Part shown: piece by piece, positions 1-10,344 of the stretch
How the letters are laid out: every line of letters starts with the position of its first letter
Numbering within the stretch: position 1 is the first letter of the stretch
Source of the DNA: Diploptera punctata
Lineage: Eukaryota; Arthropoda; Insecta; Blattodea; Blaberidae
Reading direction: 5' to 3'
DNA length: 64,000 nt
NCBI GenBank assembly: GCA_030220185.1
Contig: JASPKZ010003415.1
Location: 62,001-126,000 of the forward strand
Program-made: the position numbers and the translations under genes
The notes under the pieces: generated by a model
What the model saw: only the letters and a program-made list of their open reading frames with translations
Told to the model about the DNA's origin: nothing
Database searches by the model: none

Positions 1-35
1 AGGGCAACTATATAGCCTACTGTAAATTATGGAAT

Positions 36-431
36 GTATGCACGTACATACACCATATGTCCCGCTTGGGAACACGGGTGTATCTTAGCGGGAGTTTCTT
101 AAACAGCCTAATTTATTTTCGTTTACATACAAACGTCAACGAATGACAGGTGATAAGCACATCACATCAATGAGACATCTAGCAGGCAACTTAAGTATTA
201 TTTGGATGGAAGAATGTCGGTTAAATTCCGCGCGGAGGCCTTTTTATTCAGGCTTGAATCCTTTTACGAGGCTGAAAATCTTCAGACTCGGGACCCACGG
301 CTTGAAGTCCCTCCCGGAGGACTTTATCCTTGGGGTTTTCTATTCTAAAAATCCATCGACTCTGTCCGGGTTTTAAACTGCTACCCTCGGGATACAGGAT
401 AGAAACTTAACTACAAAATCACCGCGGCGGA
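36..431 (-). mobile_element. SINE-A, tRNA-derived, with 15 bp target duplication
   Basis: Read on the minus strand this begins with a decayed tRNA-like head near 431 and runs to 36. The body matches four other copies in the window (about 8487, 9025, 18851 and 60380). It is bounded by an exact 15 bp direct repeat at 21-35 and 432-446, the target duplication expected from LINE-driven insertion. The forward open frame at 143-376 is a chance frame inside the element. Confidence 0.85.
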
Positions 432-519
432 TGTAAATTATGGAATAGCTCGTTGTAAATCTTCCATTAGTCTCCATTCTCTTCCATTAAGGAATAAAAA
501 ACTCGCCTAAATATGCTAT

Positions 520-645
520 AGACTATTACAATAATTGTACCTTGTTTTCTTCCCTCAATCTTAATGACCACGTTTCACACCCATAGAGTACCGTAGATTG
601 GATTAACGTTTCACGTATCTTAAATTCTCAGATTCGTCTTCGCTG
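520..645 (-). mobile_element. LINE C-terminal fragment
   Basis: The minus-strand translation reads like the stretch after the reverse transcriptase in insect LINEs (KIRETLIQSTVLYGCETWSL, then LREENKV). About 40 codons survive with no usable start. The family cannot be assigned from so little. Confidence 0.6.
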
Positions 646-705
646 TCCTGGCTCAGGAGCTAGCATGCTTGCTTCCTGACTAACGAATTCGGGTTGATAC
701 CCAGT
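645..705 (+). other. possible tRNA-like A/B box remnant
   Basis: A box-A-like motif (tggctcaggagctagca, from about 652) is followed some 40 bases later by a box-B-like motif (gggttgatacccag). This resembles the head of a tRNA-derived SINE, but no body matches another copy here. Weak call. Confidence 0.25.
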
Positions 706-884
706 GGGATAAAGATATTAATTGTAAAATTTTATCATTGTAAAATGTTCAATCTCGGGGCCTGGACGGGTGGTGGCGTGCAATTTTTAATCGATATATT
801 GTGCACCAGATTCCTGCATTAAATTGCAAATCCTTCCGCAGTACTGTCCATATGTTGAGAAGGCATGTTATAGCTATTCGTCCA

Positions 885-1060
885 TAACTCAGTATATACT
901 ATTAATATGAACTGAGAAGGGCATTCTCCAAAAGTCAACGAAGACCGACCATTAGATGTGAGGGTTCACCTGAAATCCTAAATTAAAAGTTGACTATAGC
1001 AACCGTCATGTTTGGATTGTCGCAGTGCGTAACATAAAATGTAGTTAACTCTTAAATGGG
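885..1060 (-). repeat. family E repeat, partial
   Basis: Degraded minus-strand copy of a dispersed repeat seen better at 24535-24895 and 25926-26260. Shared landmarks are the segment before the receptor-like 'ttcaggtgaac' and the block containing 'catggcggttgct'-like sequence. Confidence 0.5.
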
Positions 1061-2149
1061 CAATGTACCGGTATCCTAGAAGATACATTAATTTTATGTA
1101 TTTATTATTTGTAATAAAGTAATGAATTACTGAAACGGTAGATATTATTTAAATTGCTCTAAAATTACACAACAATACGGAAATTGGTAATGACATACGG
1201 TATGCATAATTCGTTTTTACTGCAGTCCGATAATTTTAATAAGCTGGCATACGAAATTGAGATTTACCAATTTAACAAAATAAATACATGTTCCGTAAAC
1301 CACAAAATGGGGCCATAAATTAAACTTGCTGAGAAATTCACTTAGTTTACACACTTAGGCCTACTGCTTAACAGACGTTTATACCCTTGGAGAGAAGCCA
1401 AAAAGTAAGAATTATTGAACTGGAGAGTACACTGAACGCAAGTTATCTGAAAGCTTCGGTAAGGTCACAGGAGGAGTGATCACAAAGTGAAGATAATGTT
1501 ACAAACTGATAAAATACATGACAACTTAAGTGCTAAGCTATGACATATCAGTGCAGCAATAACTCAGCACGAAACACAGAACTGGAATTTGTGGGTTGCA
1601 GCTTAGCGATAATAAAATACAGAGAAGACGACAATTGGGGAAAAGCATCCCTAATGGCGGATGCTTCAGTTTAATGATGAATTGAACGGGAAGTGCTTAA
1701 AGGTAAAGTCAAGCTTTCAGATATCTTGCGACCAGTAACAGTATTTCCTTTGAAGTTTATATTGTCAATGTGTGCAACCAATTGCATAGAGTATGTTTTT
1801 TTTTACAACCCTAGAATTTTGTTGGTCTCCTGAATGATAATTCTTTAAGTCCGATAATATGAGCGCATGATACGCACTAGTGCGAAAGACTCAATTTATA
1901 TGGAAGTAAATTTGCGGAAATTTTTTCTCTGCTGATAAAATCGGTCCGTTTTTATACCACTCCAAGAAATTAGCACAAAGATTGACATAACGTTTGATAT
2001 GTGGTAAAATCCAATATCTGAGCCCATATAAATATTTTAATTGTTATAAATATAAATTGACAACTTACGGTAAGTACAATCTTGATATATTTTCCCGTGT
2101 CAGTTGATTTCTTCTACCTGAAATAATAAAGGGTAAAAATCAGTAATAC
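1061..2149. other. AT-rich stretch, nothing recognised
   Basis: No open frame of note, no repeat shared with the rest of the window, no tRNA-like boxes. Probably decayed repeat or ordinary intergenic DNA. Confidence 0.5.
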
Positions 2150-2301
2150 AAATATATTATAATCAACTTTTATAAGATTCATGATGTGTTCCGTTGAGGT
2201 TTATTCAAAATTAATATAAAATTATAGAATATTCACCTGAAAGGTTGAGGAGACGGACCTTTCAGGTGAATATTCTATAATTTTATATTAAATATATTAT
2301 A
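2150..2301. mobile_element. short hairpin derivative of the foldback element at 5021
   Basis: The first 50 bases (acttttataagattcatgat and onward) and the terminal arms match the element at 5021-5492, but the whole interior is deleted, leaving two arms of about 35 bases around a short loop. It is flanked by an 11 bp direct repeat aatatattata at 2151-2161 and 2291-2301, so it probably moved as a unit. Confidence 0.75.
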
Positions 2302-2814
2302 GCTAAAAAAATACAATAAGAACATTAATCATGTGTGTCTATGTAACAAATAATCAGTTAAGTTTCAAAAACATATTGGCCTATGGGAAATTGTAGCGCA
2401 AGTGACTACATAACTTACAAAAAAAGAACAAAGAATTATTATTTTTGTAGAACTTGAATTGGGAACTGAGTCTATGATTTGTGGGAAATTAAAATACCTG
2501 CAAGATTTTGTACACCACATAAAGAAAATACGTAAAATCTTCAATTCTAAAATCTCAGCACAAAAATTATTATTGTATTTGGGGAAAAAATCATTAATCA
2601 AGTCAAAAATATTTGTAGACGATAAACGAGTGGAACAATTCTAAGTTTTTAATTACTAATGTTGCAAAATGAGTGTTTGAAATTGTAGGTAGAGAAATAC
2701 CAACATGAAATTAAATAGGCTTCCTTTTATGTTATTCACAGAACATTAAAAAAAATAAAACTAGAAAAGAAACAATAATGAAGTTTTATAAACCGTGACT
2801 ATTAAGTAACTTAT
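2302..2814. other. no feature recognised
   Basis: AT-rich sequence with short overlapping frames on both strands (2365-2601 minus, 2459-2644 plus) that lack any family resemblance. Treated as chance frames. Confidence 0.5.
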
Positions 2815-3700
2815 TGGCACTATCAAAACCCGGAGCTTCATGGCCGCGCTACAAAAAGCTCTCTATCCATTCATATGTGATATTTTGTTTTCTAAAGATC
2901 CCCTGTATAATTTATCTCGGTCAAATCATGGTTAAAGTTATTATCCCAACTTTTTCTTGGCTACTCTGAGTGCTTTCCCTCTGGTTTTCTTACAAGGAGT
3001 TTCAATACCTCCCTTCATTCTCCATTCGTGCCATATGTCCTGCCAAAAGCAGTACACGATTTTATAGCTTTGGTTAAAAAAATCTTAACAACGTTATTCT
3101 ACATTTATATGTTGTCTTTATTTATTATAGTACAAGTTTCTCCGATAGTTTATGTTTCGCATCCATATAACGTAATTGGAAGAATAATAGTTTCAGATAT
3201 TTTTAATTTAACGTTTTTGAGAGAAATTGGAATGACAACATTCTCTGTATTATAACGTATAATAGTATGCGTTTCTATAATTGAGCTTATGTCTAATTTC
3301 TTTCTGTACCTCATTATTATTTGTAATTATTGATCCTAAGTATTTGAATTCAGACACGTTCAAAATTTCCCTCAGTTTCATTAATCGTCTATTTCCAATG
3401 TATAATGTATTTCTATGCATGACCATGTATTTAGCTTTATTTATATTTATTTCCAGTTTAATTTATTAGAGTTACTGAGTAGAGTATGCCAGTTGGCTCT
3501 TAGGATTTCCTCGTTATCACCTAATAATTCTACATCATCAGCATATACTAACAGCTTATTAGTACAGTATTGTTGTGCGCTTTCTTTATCATTAAATATT
3601 TAAGGCATGCTCTACGTAGTGCAAAACTTCATACATGAAGACACAGTGCATCTCCTAGCTTTAACCCATTGTGAATTTCAAAATTTTCCGAAAACTATCA
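2815..3700 (-). mobile_element. LINE-alpha, decayed 3' half
   Basis: On the minus strand the order is the reverse transcriptase catalytic region (tatgctgatgatg, the YADD box, near 3535-3550), the linker, the YGCET-like box and the conserved 3' end that reads 'gcggccatgaa..tccgggtt' near 2820-2850. It aligns along its length with 46746-48120. Many stops and indels; the plus-strand frames here (3028, 3281, 3415) are antisense shadows. Confidence 0.8.
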
Positions 3701-4635
3701 TGACTACGCCTGAAATGATGTGAAATGAGTTCTCCTGCAAAAAAACATGAAGAATAGGTTACAAAGTGGAAATATTAAATGATGAGGAATAACAAAAGGT
3801 TGCTCTAAAGTTGGTCACACAATAAATCTAGTGTCATGATCAGAATTTATGAAAGGTCTATATTTCATATGATACAAAAGATATAAGAATATCTCGTATC
3901 AAATGGAACACATATGTTGAACGCTTGGATGCGAATAGACTTCAAAAATTATAATCCAATAAATGGAAGAGATTTAGAAATACCCTGGATGCAGTGAACA
4001 CACAACAAACCTAGATTCTGAACGTTAAGTGAATAAGAATTTGATTGTTTGGAAATATTAGCTCTTGATTGGTGATACATGGAGATTAGTACCAGTGAAT
4101 TAATTATATAGATGGTGTATGCTATTATAATTGGTGGCAATTTCCAGCATCGCCCACTGTGTTGCATACTGGAATCAGTGTAGGCTCCCTGCTAGAAAAT
4201 CATTAGTGGTTATTGTTATAGGGTTTAGTAACTTAATCCTTGTTTATTTAGCGGCGTTGGTGTTTAGCCGTGAGACGGTTTGGACATTAGTGAAGTGAGG
4301 TGTGATCTCCCGAGAGCAGGGCGTCGTAAACAACATTGCCGACAAGCTGAGAGTCCGAAAGTCGATAGAACGGAATGAGCCACGCTATTCTAATTTGGGC
4401 AAAACACTCACTTCTCTAGGGCTGGGTATATCACTAAGGAGGATCGGATAAATATGTATCGGTGGACATCACGTCACTGAATCATATGTATTAAATTGCG
4501 CACAATTGGATTTGGATGATTGATGATATGATGATATATGTTAGTTATCTTATGATGATTTGTGTCCTCAATATAGGGAATGTGTTAGGTTGAAAGATAT
4601 GGTACATACATAGTGTCTGCCCAAGAGCAGATCTT
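3701..4635. other. no feature recognised
   Basis: Unassigned sequence. Slightly GC-richer near 4290-4420, with no match elsewhere in the window and no coding signature. Confidence 0.45.
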
Positions 4636-4940
4636 TCACTGTAAACTCAGCATTCTCCACTCTTTCCTTAACAAAGCCTTCCTTTTTGTGTCCGCATACA
4701 AGCCATTAATTTTAATATTGTCTATCATCTGATGTGTTTTACTGCCTCTAACGTTCTCTCCGTTGACCATTGCTTCTAAGGCATCCGTCAGTAGGCAGTT
4801 TCTTCTTAGCCAGTGGCCAATCCAATTTATTTTCCTCTTCTTTATGAGTTCCAGCATTGTTCTTCCTTCACCCACACTGTTTAGCACATCTTCATTTTCT
4901 ATTTTGTCTGTCATTTTATTCGCTCCACCCTTCTCCAAAA
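4636..4940 (-). pseudogene. LINE C-terminal domain fragment
   Basis: A 100-codon open frame on the minus strand with the LINE tail signature: residues about 33-48 read IKKRKINWIGHWLRRN, followed by DALEAMVNG, then a RKALLRKEWRMLSLQ ending. This is the region after the reverse transcriptase in a common insect LINE type. The N-terminal catalytic part is absent, so it is a 5'-truncated dead copy rather than a small gene. It differs from LINE-alpha and was seen once. Confidence 0.7.
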
Positions 4941-5128
4941 AGCTTCCAAAACAGATAGTGTATGGGATTTAATTATATTTTACATCATCCTGACATTTGT
5001 CTCCCAGCTGTGGAAAAACAACTTTTATAAGATTCATGATGTGTTCCGTTGAGGTTTATTCAAAATTAATATAAAATTATTGAATATTCACCTGAAAGGT
5101 CCGTCTCCTCAACTTAATTAATCATTTA

Positions 5129-5167
5129 ACTGTAGCGCTTTCGGGACTTGTCCCATCATCGGCAGGA
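5129..5167 (-). ncRNA. hammerhead-ribozyme-like motif, left arm
   Basis: Inverted copy of the motif at 5392-5427. Here stem I is a perfect CTG/CAG, slightly better than in the right arm. Same C at core position 4 and same extra base before stem II. Confidence 0.6.
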
Positions 5168-5391
5168 TTCAAAACTGGTGTTTCACTGAAGATCTGGTAG
5201 AGGGGGTTGCATGTATTGGGTTCGTTTTCGTTTATCAGGCTGTCGTTGTGAGCTGCTTTCAGCGAAGAAAAACGTACTCGAAAAGATGGAAATCATGAAA
5301 GCAGCTCACAACGACCGCCTGATAAACGAAAACGAACCCAATACATGCAACCCCCTCTACCAGATCTTCAGTGAAACACCAGTTTTGAATC

Positions 5392-5427
5392 TTGCCGATG
5401 ATGGGACAAGTCCCGAAAGCGCTACAG
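5392..5427 (+). ncRNA. hammerhead-ribozyme-like motif, right arm
   Basis: Order of parts matches a type I hammerhead: core CCGATGA (5395-5401), stem II GGGAC/GTCCC with an AA loop (5403-5414), GAAA (5415-5418), a three-pair palindromic stem III AGC/GCT (5418-5423), predicted cleavage after A5424, stem I TTG/CAG. Departures from consensus: C instead of U at core position 4 and one extra base (T5402) before stem II. Activity is therefore uncertain. Confidence 0.6.
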
Positions 5428-5595
5428 TTAAATGATTAATTAAGTAGAGGAGACGGACCTTTCAGGTGAATATTCCATAATTTTATATTAATTGTGGAAA
5501 AACATCGAGAAAATCCTAACCAGCAATATTGTCCTGACCGATGATCGAACTCAATGTACCTGATGTAACAACGTTACTTCCAGACCACAGCGGTA

Positions 5596-6206
5596 GATTA
5601 TAATTATGTCAAACACAATTTTCAACTGCTAAATGTTGAACCTAGTAATTTATTCTAGATACAAGAGACACTAATTCCATCTTGAGGGTTGTAAAAAAGA
5701 AGTAACAGTGTGCCAAGAGGATAAAAAAGAGCCTCCCACTACATTGGTACATTGACTCGTCTTTCGCTTATTACTAGGAGCTTATCCCAGCGGTCCAGAA
5801 GCTCCTGAGTGACGCAAATCCTCTTTTTGTTCACGTAACAAGGACTCGAAATCCTATTGCAGTGGGTAACACCGCTCCCAGCCTCGCAAACAAACTTACG
5901 CGCGCGGTAACAAATTTCAATTTCAGAAACATGAGGAGTAGCACACTTCACCTAAATCCCTCTTCCTCACTTTCACGCCTCATTCATCGTAAACCTGACT
6001 CAAATATAGTTTAATACCAACTTAAACAGATATTTTAAAATTTGTCATAGTTGTAGAAGTAAGTTTATTTAAAAAAAGGGAGTACTGTACTGCAAATTTC
6101 TATACATGCATGTTACATCGGATCATAGTTATAAACTTTACGAGCATAGATTACAAATTATAAGTTATCGATTGTTATCGATTCTCTTATACATTTTCGA
6201 CTACAT
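5596..6206. other. unassigned, with a cysteine-containing frame at 5739-5951
   Basis: A GC-richer patch at 5740-5960 holds a 70-codon minus-strand frame with five cysteines. It has no recognisable domain, no signal peptide and no splice context that I can defend. I do not call it a gene. Confidence 0.35.
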
Positions 6207-6267
6207 CTCAGGCTACCAACATATTTTATTCTATATCGACATCTCCTGACAGAATTCACTACTACGT

Positions 6268-6313
<46 letters not shown>

Positions 6314-6375
6314 GCTACCAACATATTTTATTCTATATCGACATCTCCTGACAGAATTCACTACTACGTCCTATA

Positions 6376-6400
<25 letters not shown>
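6207..6400. repeat. 65 bp duplication plus (AT)n
   Basis: A block beginning ctcaggctaccaacatattt occurs at 6208-6273 and again at 6310-6374, each followed by an (AT)n run (6272-6310 and 6374-6398), then a T run. The unit is block plus microsatellite, so it arose as one tandem duplication. Confidence 0.85.
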
Positions 6401-6406
<6 letters not shown>

Positions 6407-6699
6407 TTTTTGCCCCTTCGGGAAGTGTATAGAGGTAAATACATTCATTTATTTGGTTAAATTAGAACCTATAGGTTAGCTATAATTTGTTTACGTGACG
6501 AAAGATCAACTGGGGAAACGTGATCGATAGATAACATGAACATTTCGATAATTTGTTAGTTCTGCTTTTTTAATCCATCATTCATATAAAACTTATATAT
6601 CACATCCTCTAAATTCTCTTTATCTTCAATTATAATTTGTTCTCTCACTATTTTCGTACTTATTCTCTCTAATGTATGTATGCATATATATCTTCATGA

Positions 6700-6845
6700 T
6701 AGACCGTCGGCCTGTTCCGCTCCCAGAATTCATCTTCCCATGGTCTTCTAGGACGTCCCACATCTCTATAGCCTTGACGTTGGTACAACAGTGCTTGTTT
6801 TGTTAGCCTAGAAGAGTCCATTCTTGAAATATGTTCATGACCTAC
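6700..6845 (-). mobile_element. LINE C-terminal fragment
   Basis: Minus-strand reading from 6843: GHEHISRMDSSRLTKQALLY followed by GRPRRPWEDEFWERN. The GHV/RM..SR box followed by a basic GRPRxxW box is the C-terminal end of many insect LINE polyproteins. 5' part missing. Confidence 0.65.
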
Positions 6846-7289
6846 ACATTACCGCGATATCGACTTCACTATCTAGGCATTCTCGGTGCACACATTATAT
6901 TTTTCCTTTCCTAATACACAATTCTTTCTTATCATAAGAGGCAGCGAGACGCGCTCGCAGTGCCATCTTGTGGCTTCTATAACAAGCAAGTATTTTATTG
7001 AGAATATTTTTCTTTATAGCAGTAAAACTTTTTTATTTCGATGTTACATTTATATAACATATAGTAATATATACATTTCTTCCCCCCTAGATGGCAATCA
7101 CATTATATGAAAATAACTCGTCAGTTTTTTTTAATTACGGTAAAATCTTAGACTTTTGCACTACAAACTACGAAAACACTGCAAGTTTAAAGCATAAGGA
7201 CATATCCATAAGAGTAAAATATTGGGACTTTCGGAAGATGGCAGCTTGGATTCCCGATTTATGTCGGGATTCTTGAATTGGCCATACTT
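6846..7289. other. no feature recognised
   Basis: Short chance frames only. Includes an AT-rich region and a GC-richer block at 6940-6975 without matches in the window. Confidence 0.45.
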
Positions 7290-7500
7290 TCTGGAGCCAC
7301 TATGGACATAGGGTCAAATCAGACTCTAATGCAAATAAGTACCAGACACATGTTCTGGGGATAAAGGCGGCCGTCACGCAGAGCTAACAATGGGTTGATA
7401 TCATATGCCGATTATCTAAAAAAATGGAAGTCTTAACCTCCTATTCGCCATGGGTATCCTAAACCAGTAGTGGGATCACTTCACCCTTTATCATAAAACA
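7290..7500 (+). mobile_element. SINE-B, head missing, decayed
   Basis: Matches the body of the SINE-B copies at 7743 and 14024 from 'gagccactatgg' to the 'agtgggatcactt' tail. The tRNA-like head is not preserved. Confidence 0.75.
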
Positions 7501-7561
7501 CAAATTAATTAATTAAATAAAAACAAAACGTAGTTTTATTTGATTTTCATATTTATTATAT

Positions 7562-7610
7562 AATTCAGTGACAGCTGTTTCGGTACACTGTACCTTCTTC
7601 AGACATGTTA
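7562..7610 (-). ncRNA. hammerhead-ribozyme-like motif
   Basis: On the minus strand: core CTGAAGA (7602-7596), one extra A, stem II GGTAC/GTACC with an AGT loop, GAAA, palindromic stem III ACAG/CTGT, then the classic cleavage triplet GTC. Stem I beyond two pairs is weak. The core is fully consensus (CUGANGA and GAAA), better than the pair at 5.1-5.4 kb. It sits in AT-rich sequence that looks like the terminus of a Penelope-like element. Confidence 0.55.
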
Positions 7611-7742
7611 AATTATTTGGTTGTTTTGGAAAGGATGTATCTCCACCGTTTAAAATTTTATTGGATTCAAAAAAAGGAAATTAATAATATAGAACGTCTA
7701 AGGTAAAATAATAATTTTATATTTAGATTTAGTTCTACTATT

Positions 7743-8051
7743 GGGGCACGCCGTAGGAGTAGTGGTTAAGGCACTTGCGCTACAAGCCGGAAAGTCGAGG
7801 GTTTCAAGTCCCGGTGGGGTCAGAATTTTTAAACTGACCCAAACCTTCTGACGGCACTATGGTCCTGGAGTCGACTCAGCCTCTAACGGAAATGAGTACT
7901 GGACGCTTTTTTTGGGGGTAAAGGTAGCCGTCACGCAGGGCTGACAACCCGGCTAAAATAAAGTGCCGATTGTCCAGAAAAAAGTGGGAGACTTAACCTC
8001 CCACTACCCCAAGGGCCTCCTGAGGCCTGTAGTGGGATTATTTTACTTTAC
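7743..8051 (+). mobile_element. SINE-B, complete, with 10 bp target duplication
   Basis: tRNA-like head with box A (tagtggttaaggcac, from about 7757) and box B (gggtttcaagtcccgg, near 7800), a body with 'ctgacccaaacc', and a 3' end of short TTTAC repeats. The exact repeat ttctactatt flanks it at 7733-7742 and 8052-8061. RNA polymerase III would start at the internal boxes. Confidence 0.92.
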
Positions 8052-8061
8052 TTCTACTATT

Positions 8062-8486
8062 CTTTTTCACATAGGAGACTTGAAGTAATGCATCTTCCAT
8101 TGTAAATGAACAGCTCTGTTTATAGAACACACTTATGCAATAAGAAGGAAATTATTAAATCAAGGAACTTAGAGGAATGGGAGATATGAATAATTGATAC
8201 AGTTCTGTATAGATAATATCAAATGTTATTAGATTGAAAATACTCCTAAGGCCAGGTCTCGTGGTAAGAAAGGATGATCAGCAAAGACCTAGAACAGAGT
8301 ACACATGCACTTTGGAGGAAGGATGACACAGTGGAACGACCGAGAACAGGACGAAGGTACAGTACGTGGAGACACCATCATGCTTCTAGAAGTAAGGAGT
8401 TGAATGACAGTGTGTAGAAACACAGCATGAATGAATAAATTATGTATGTAAGTATATATCCCATACGTCGCGCGTGGAGACACGGC
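8062..8486. other. no feature recognised
   Basis: A 64-codon minus-strand frame (8289-8483) has no family resemblance. Nothing else stands out. Confidence 0.4.
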
Positions 8487-9024
8487 TGCTCCCTGGCAGG
8501 ATTATCTTAATCAAGTTCATTTAGTTACCGGTACGCTCATTTACCTACAGATGTCAACAAGTGATATGTGGTTAGCACATCGTCTCAATGGGACAACTAG
8601 TACGTAACTGAAACATTACCTAGATGGAAGGATGAGAGTCGCTTAAATTTTGCAAATGGGCCTTTGTGGGAAGCTTATTAACCAGAATAATTTAGTTACG
8701 CTTACTTCCCTACATATGCCAACGAGGGAAATGTGGTTAGTACATCCCTCTAGATCAGATCTAGTAATAAACTGAATTATTACTCGGATGGATGATAGCC
8801 GGTTAAATTTTGCCAAGAAGTTTTTTATTCAAATTTGAAGTTTTTTACGGGTCCGAAAAATCTTCAGTCTTGGAACCCGTGGTTTAAAGTCCCACACAGT
8901 GTGGAATTGTTCCTTGGATTTAATCATCCTAAAACATCCATCGACACCGGCCGGATATGATCCCGCGACCATCGGGGACTAGAGGAAGGAACATGACTAC
9001 TAGACCACCACGACCAACTGCGGT
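8487..9024 (-). mobile_element. SINE-A with internal duplication of its distal body
   Basis: The head is at 8930-9020 (gatcccgcgacc is the inverted box B region). The distal body occurs twice in tandem, at about 8515-8645 and 8690-8820, so this copy is longer than the 400-base norm. Confidence 0.7.
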
Positions 9025-9185
9025 TCTTTTTCGAACTTAAAAATATTTAGACTCGAGACTAAGGGCTTAAAGTCCCTCCCTGAGAACATGTTCCTTGGAT
9101 TTTTCCTTGTTAAAAATCCATGACCAGGTAGGGTTTGGACCAGAGACCCTCGGGACTAGAGGCAAGGAATATTACCATAAAGTAT
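9025..9185 (-). mobile_element. SINE-A, head-proximal part
   Basis: A second decayed SINE-A directly abuts the first, in the same orientation. It covers the segment 'agactcgagac..aaagtccctccc' through the tRNA-like head ending near 9185. The distal body is missing. Confidence 0.65.
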
Positions 9186-9224
9186 CCAAATGAAGCCACA
9201 TTGTTTTGTGTTTCCTAAATGTTT

Positions 9225-9480
9225 CATTCTTCCAAGTTGAATGCGAAACATGGACTCTTACTTTAAGGAATGAGAAAGGATTACGAGTATTTGAGAATAT
9301 ATTTTTTTAAAGATTTCCATTTTAGTTGAGGACGACTGCTATATCAGGTATTCATTTTAATATTTTAACATTTTTCAACATAACCTAAACTGTGATTTTC
9401 AACGAATTTTATAAGTATTGAAAGTTCTTAGGAAGTTTTTTGGACCAAAGGCAGATGTGGCATTACTTATGATAATGTAT
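9225..9480 (+). mobile_element. LINE-alpha fragments split by about 95 bases
   Basis: 9232-9315 matches the 'gcgaaacatggactcttac' box of LINE-alpha and 9425-9475 matches the following 'gttcttaggaa' box. The 95 bases between them have no counterpart in other copies. Confidence 0.6.
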
Positions 9481-9734
9481 TTCAAAATATTGCTTGGAGC
9501 ACAAGGGGTAAAAGTGACTCTTAGTGCACAATAAAGTTATAGTATGGGCTAATGTTTATATTGAATCTGTGCATATTTTGTGGATAAATGGACTCATATA
9601 TAAGGAACACAAACACGATTTATGAGACTTGTCAGATATTCCTAGAATTTTATATTTGCATTGATCTTTAATTTTCTCCTAAGTAATTTTTATCATTTGT
9701 ACCCCTTGTCCGCTGACCGCCTCAAATCTTCTTT

Positions 9735-9905
9735 TACGGAAACTAAAGGGAAACCGCTCAGTAAGTATTCTAAAAATCAAGTGGAAGAATATTATTAACA
9801 ATGATTTCAGGCTAGTGTATTATACTGGAGATGATAGGAAAAAAATAGCTCAGGATAGGGATGTATTGAGAGCTTATGCTCCTGGGTTCGGTAGTGAAAG
9901 TTAGT
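9735..9905 (+). mobile_element. LINE-alpha 3' end
   Basis: Matches the last 170 bases of LINE-alpha (about 47945-48120), including 'gctcaggatagggatgta' and the terminal 'gggttcg.tagtg'. Confidence 0.65.
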
Positions 9906-10344
9906 TATTTTAGTCTATATTTGAAATTAACACTTTTACTGTACAATAAAGTCTAGTAAAACAAACTGCATATCACCGTTTAAAAATAACAAATGAAGCA
10001 GACGTTAACGTAAATACGGACATGGTAAATATTTATTATACTCAATTAGTACTGAGGATGCAGGTGATTATCATTAACTCTGCATTACATGTATGTACTC
10101 CAAGCTGGTAGATTTATTTGCTTAAAACTACTTTAGGATATTTTACAGTCTATTTGAAACCGTTAGTATGTCCGCTGCTGATATTGGTTTTAGGTATTAA
10201 AGTAAACGATATTATGCGTATGCAAAACACCATTAGCTTACCCTTAATTTAGGACTATTTTATTCCGCACACTAAGCCTCAAAGTCCTGTTATTAAGGTA
10301 ATTAGCTACACTATATACAGAAGAGTCCATGTTTCATAGGGGGG
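9906..10344. other. no feature recognised
   Basis: AT-rich, without shared repeats or coding signature. Confidence 0.5.

Larger units (their letters stand above)
5021..5492. mobile_element. foldback element, Penelope-like, with 12 bp target duplication
   Basis: Two inverted arms of about 190 bases (5067-5255 and 5296-5490) surround a loop of about 40 bases; a further 45 bases precede the left arm. Flanks are the exact 12 bp repeat tgtggaaaaaca at 5009-5020 and 5493-5504. Each arm holds a hammerhead-like core. The pattern 'gatgatgggac..gtcccgaaa' is the kind found in the terminal repeats of Penelope-like retroelements (established family knowledge), so this is probably an inverted pair of such termini. 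The 74-codon frame at 5211-5435 ends with a translation of the ribozyme region and is not a gene. Confidence 0.75.
4978..5595 (-). mobile_element. SINE-C, split by a foldback insertion
   Basis: Minus-strand SINE-C. The tRNA-like head lies at about 5540-5594 (box B as gatcgaac on the plus strand, 'ccacagcggt' at the end) and the body resumes at 4985-5020 (cctgacatttgtctcccag). The two parts join perfectly with the SINE-C consensus once 5021-5492 and one copy of the 12 bp duplication are removed. Confidence 0.8.

Noticed and set aside
5211..5435. 74-codon forward frame ending in NLADDGTSPESATVK
   Set aside because: It spans the loop and right arm of the foldback element and translates the hammerhead region; no independent coding evidence.
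5739..5951. Cysteine-containing 70-codon minus-strand frame
   Set aside because: No signal peptide, no repeated cysteine spacing of a known family, no splice context. Kept only as an unassigned stretch.
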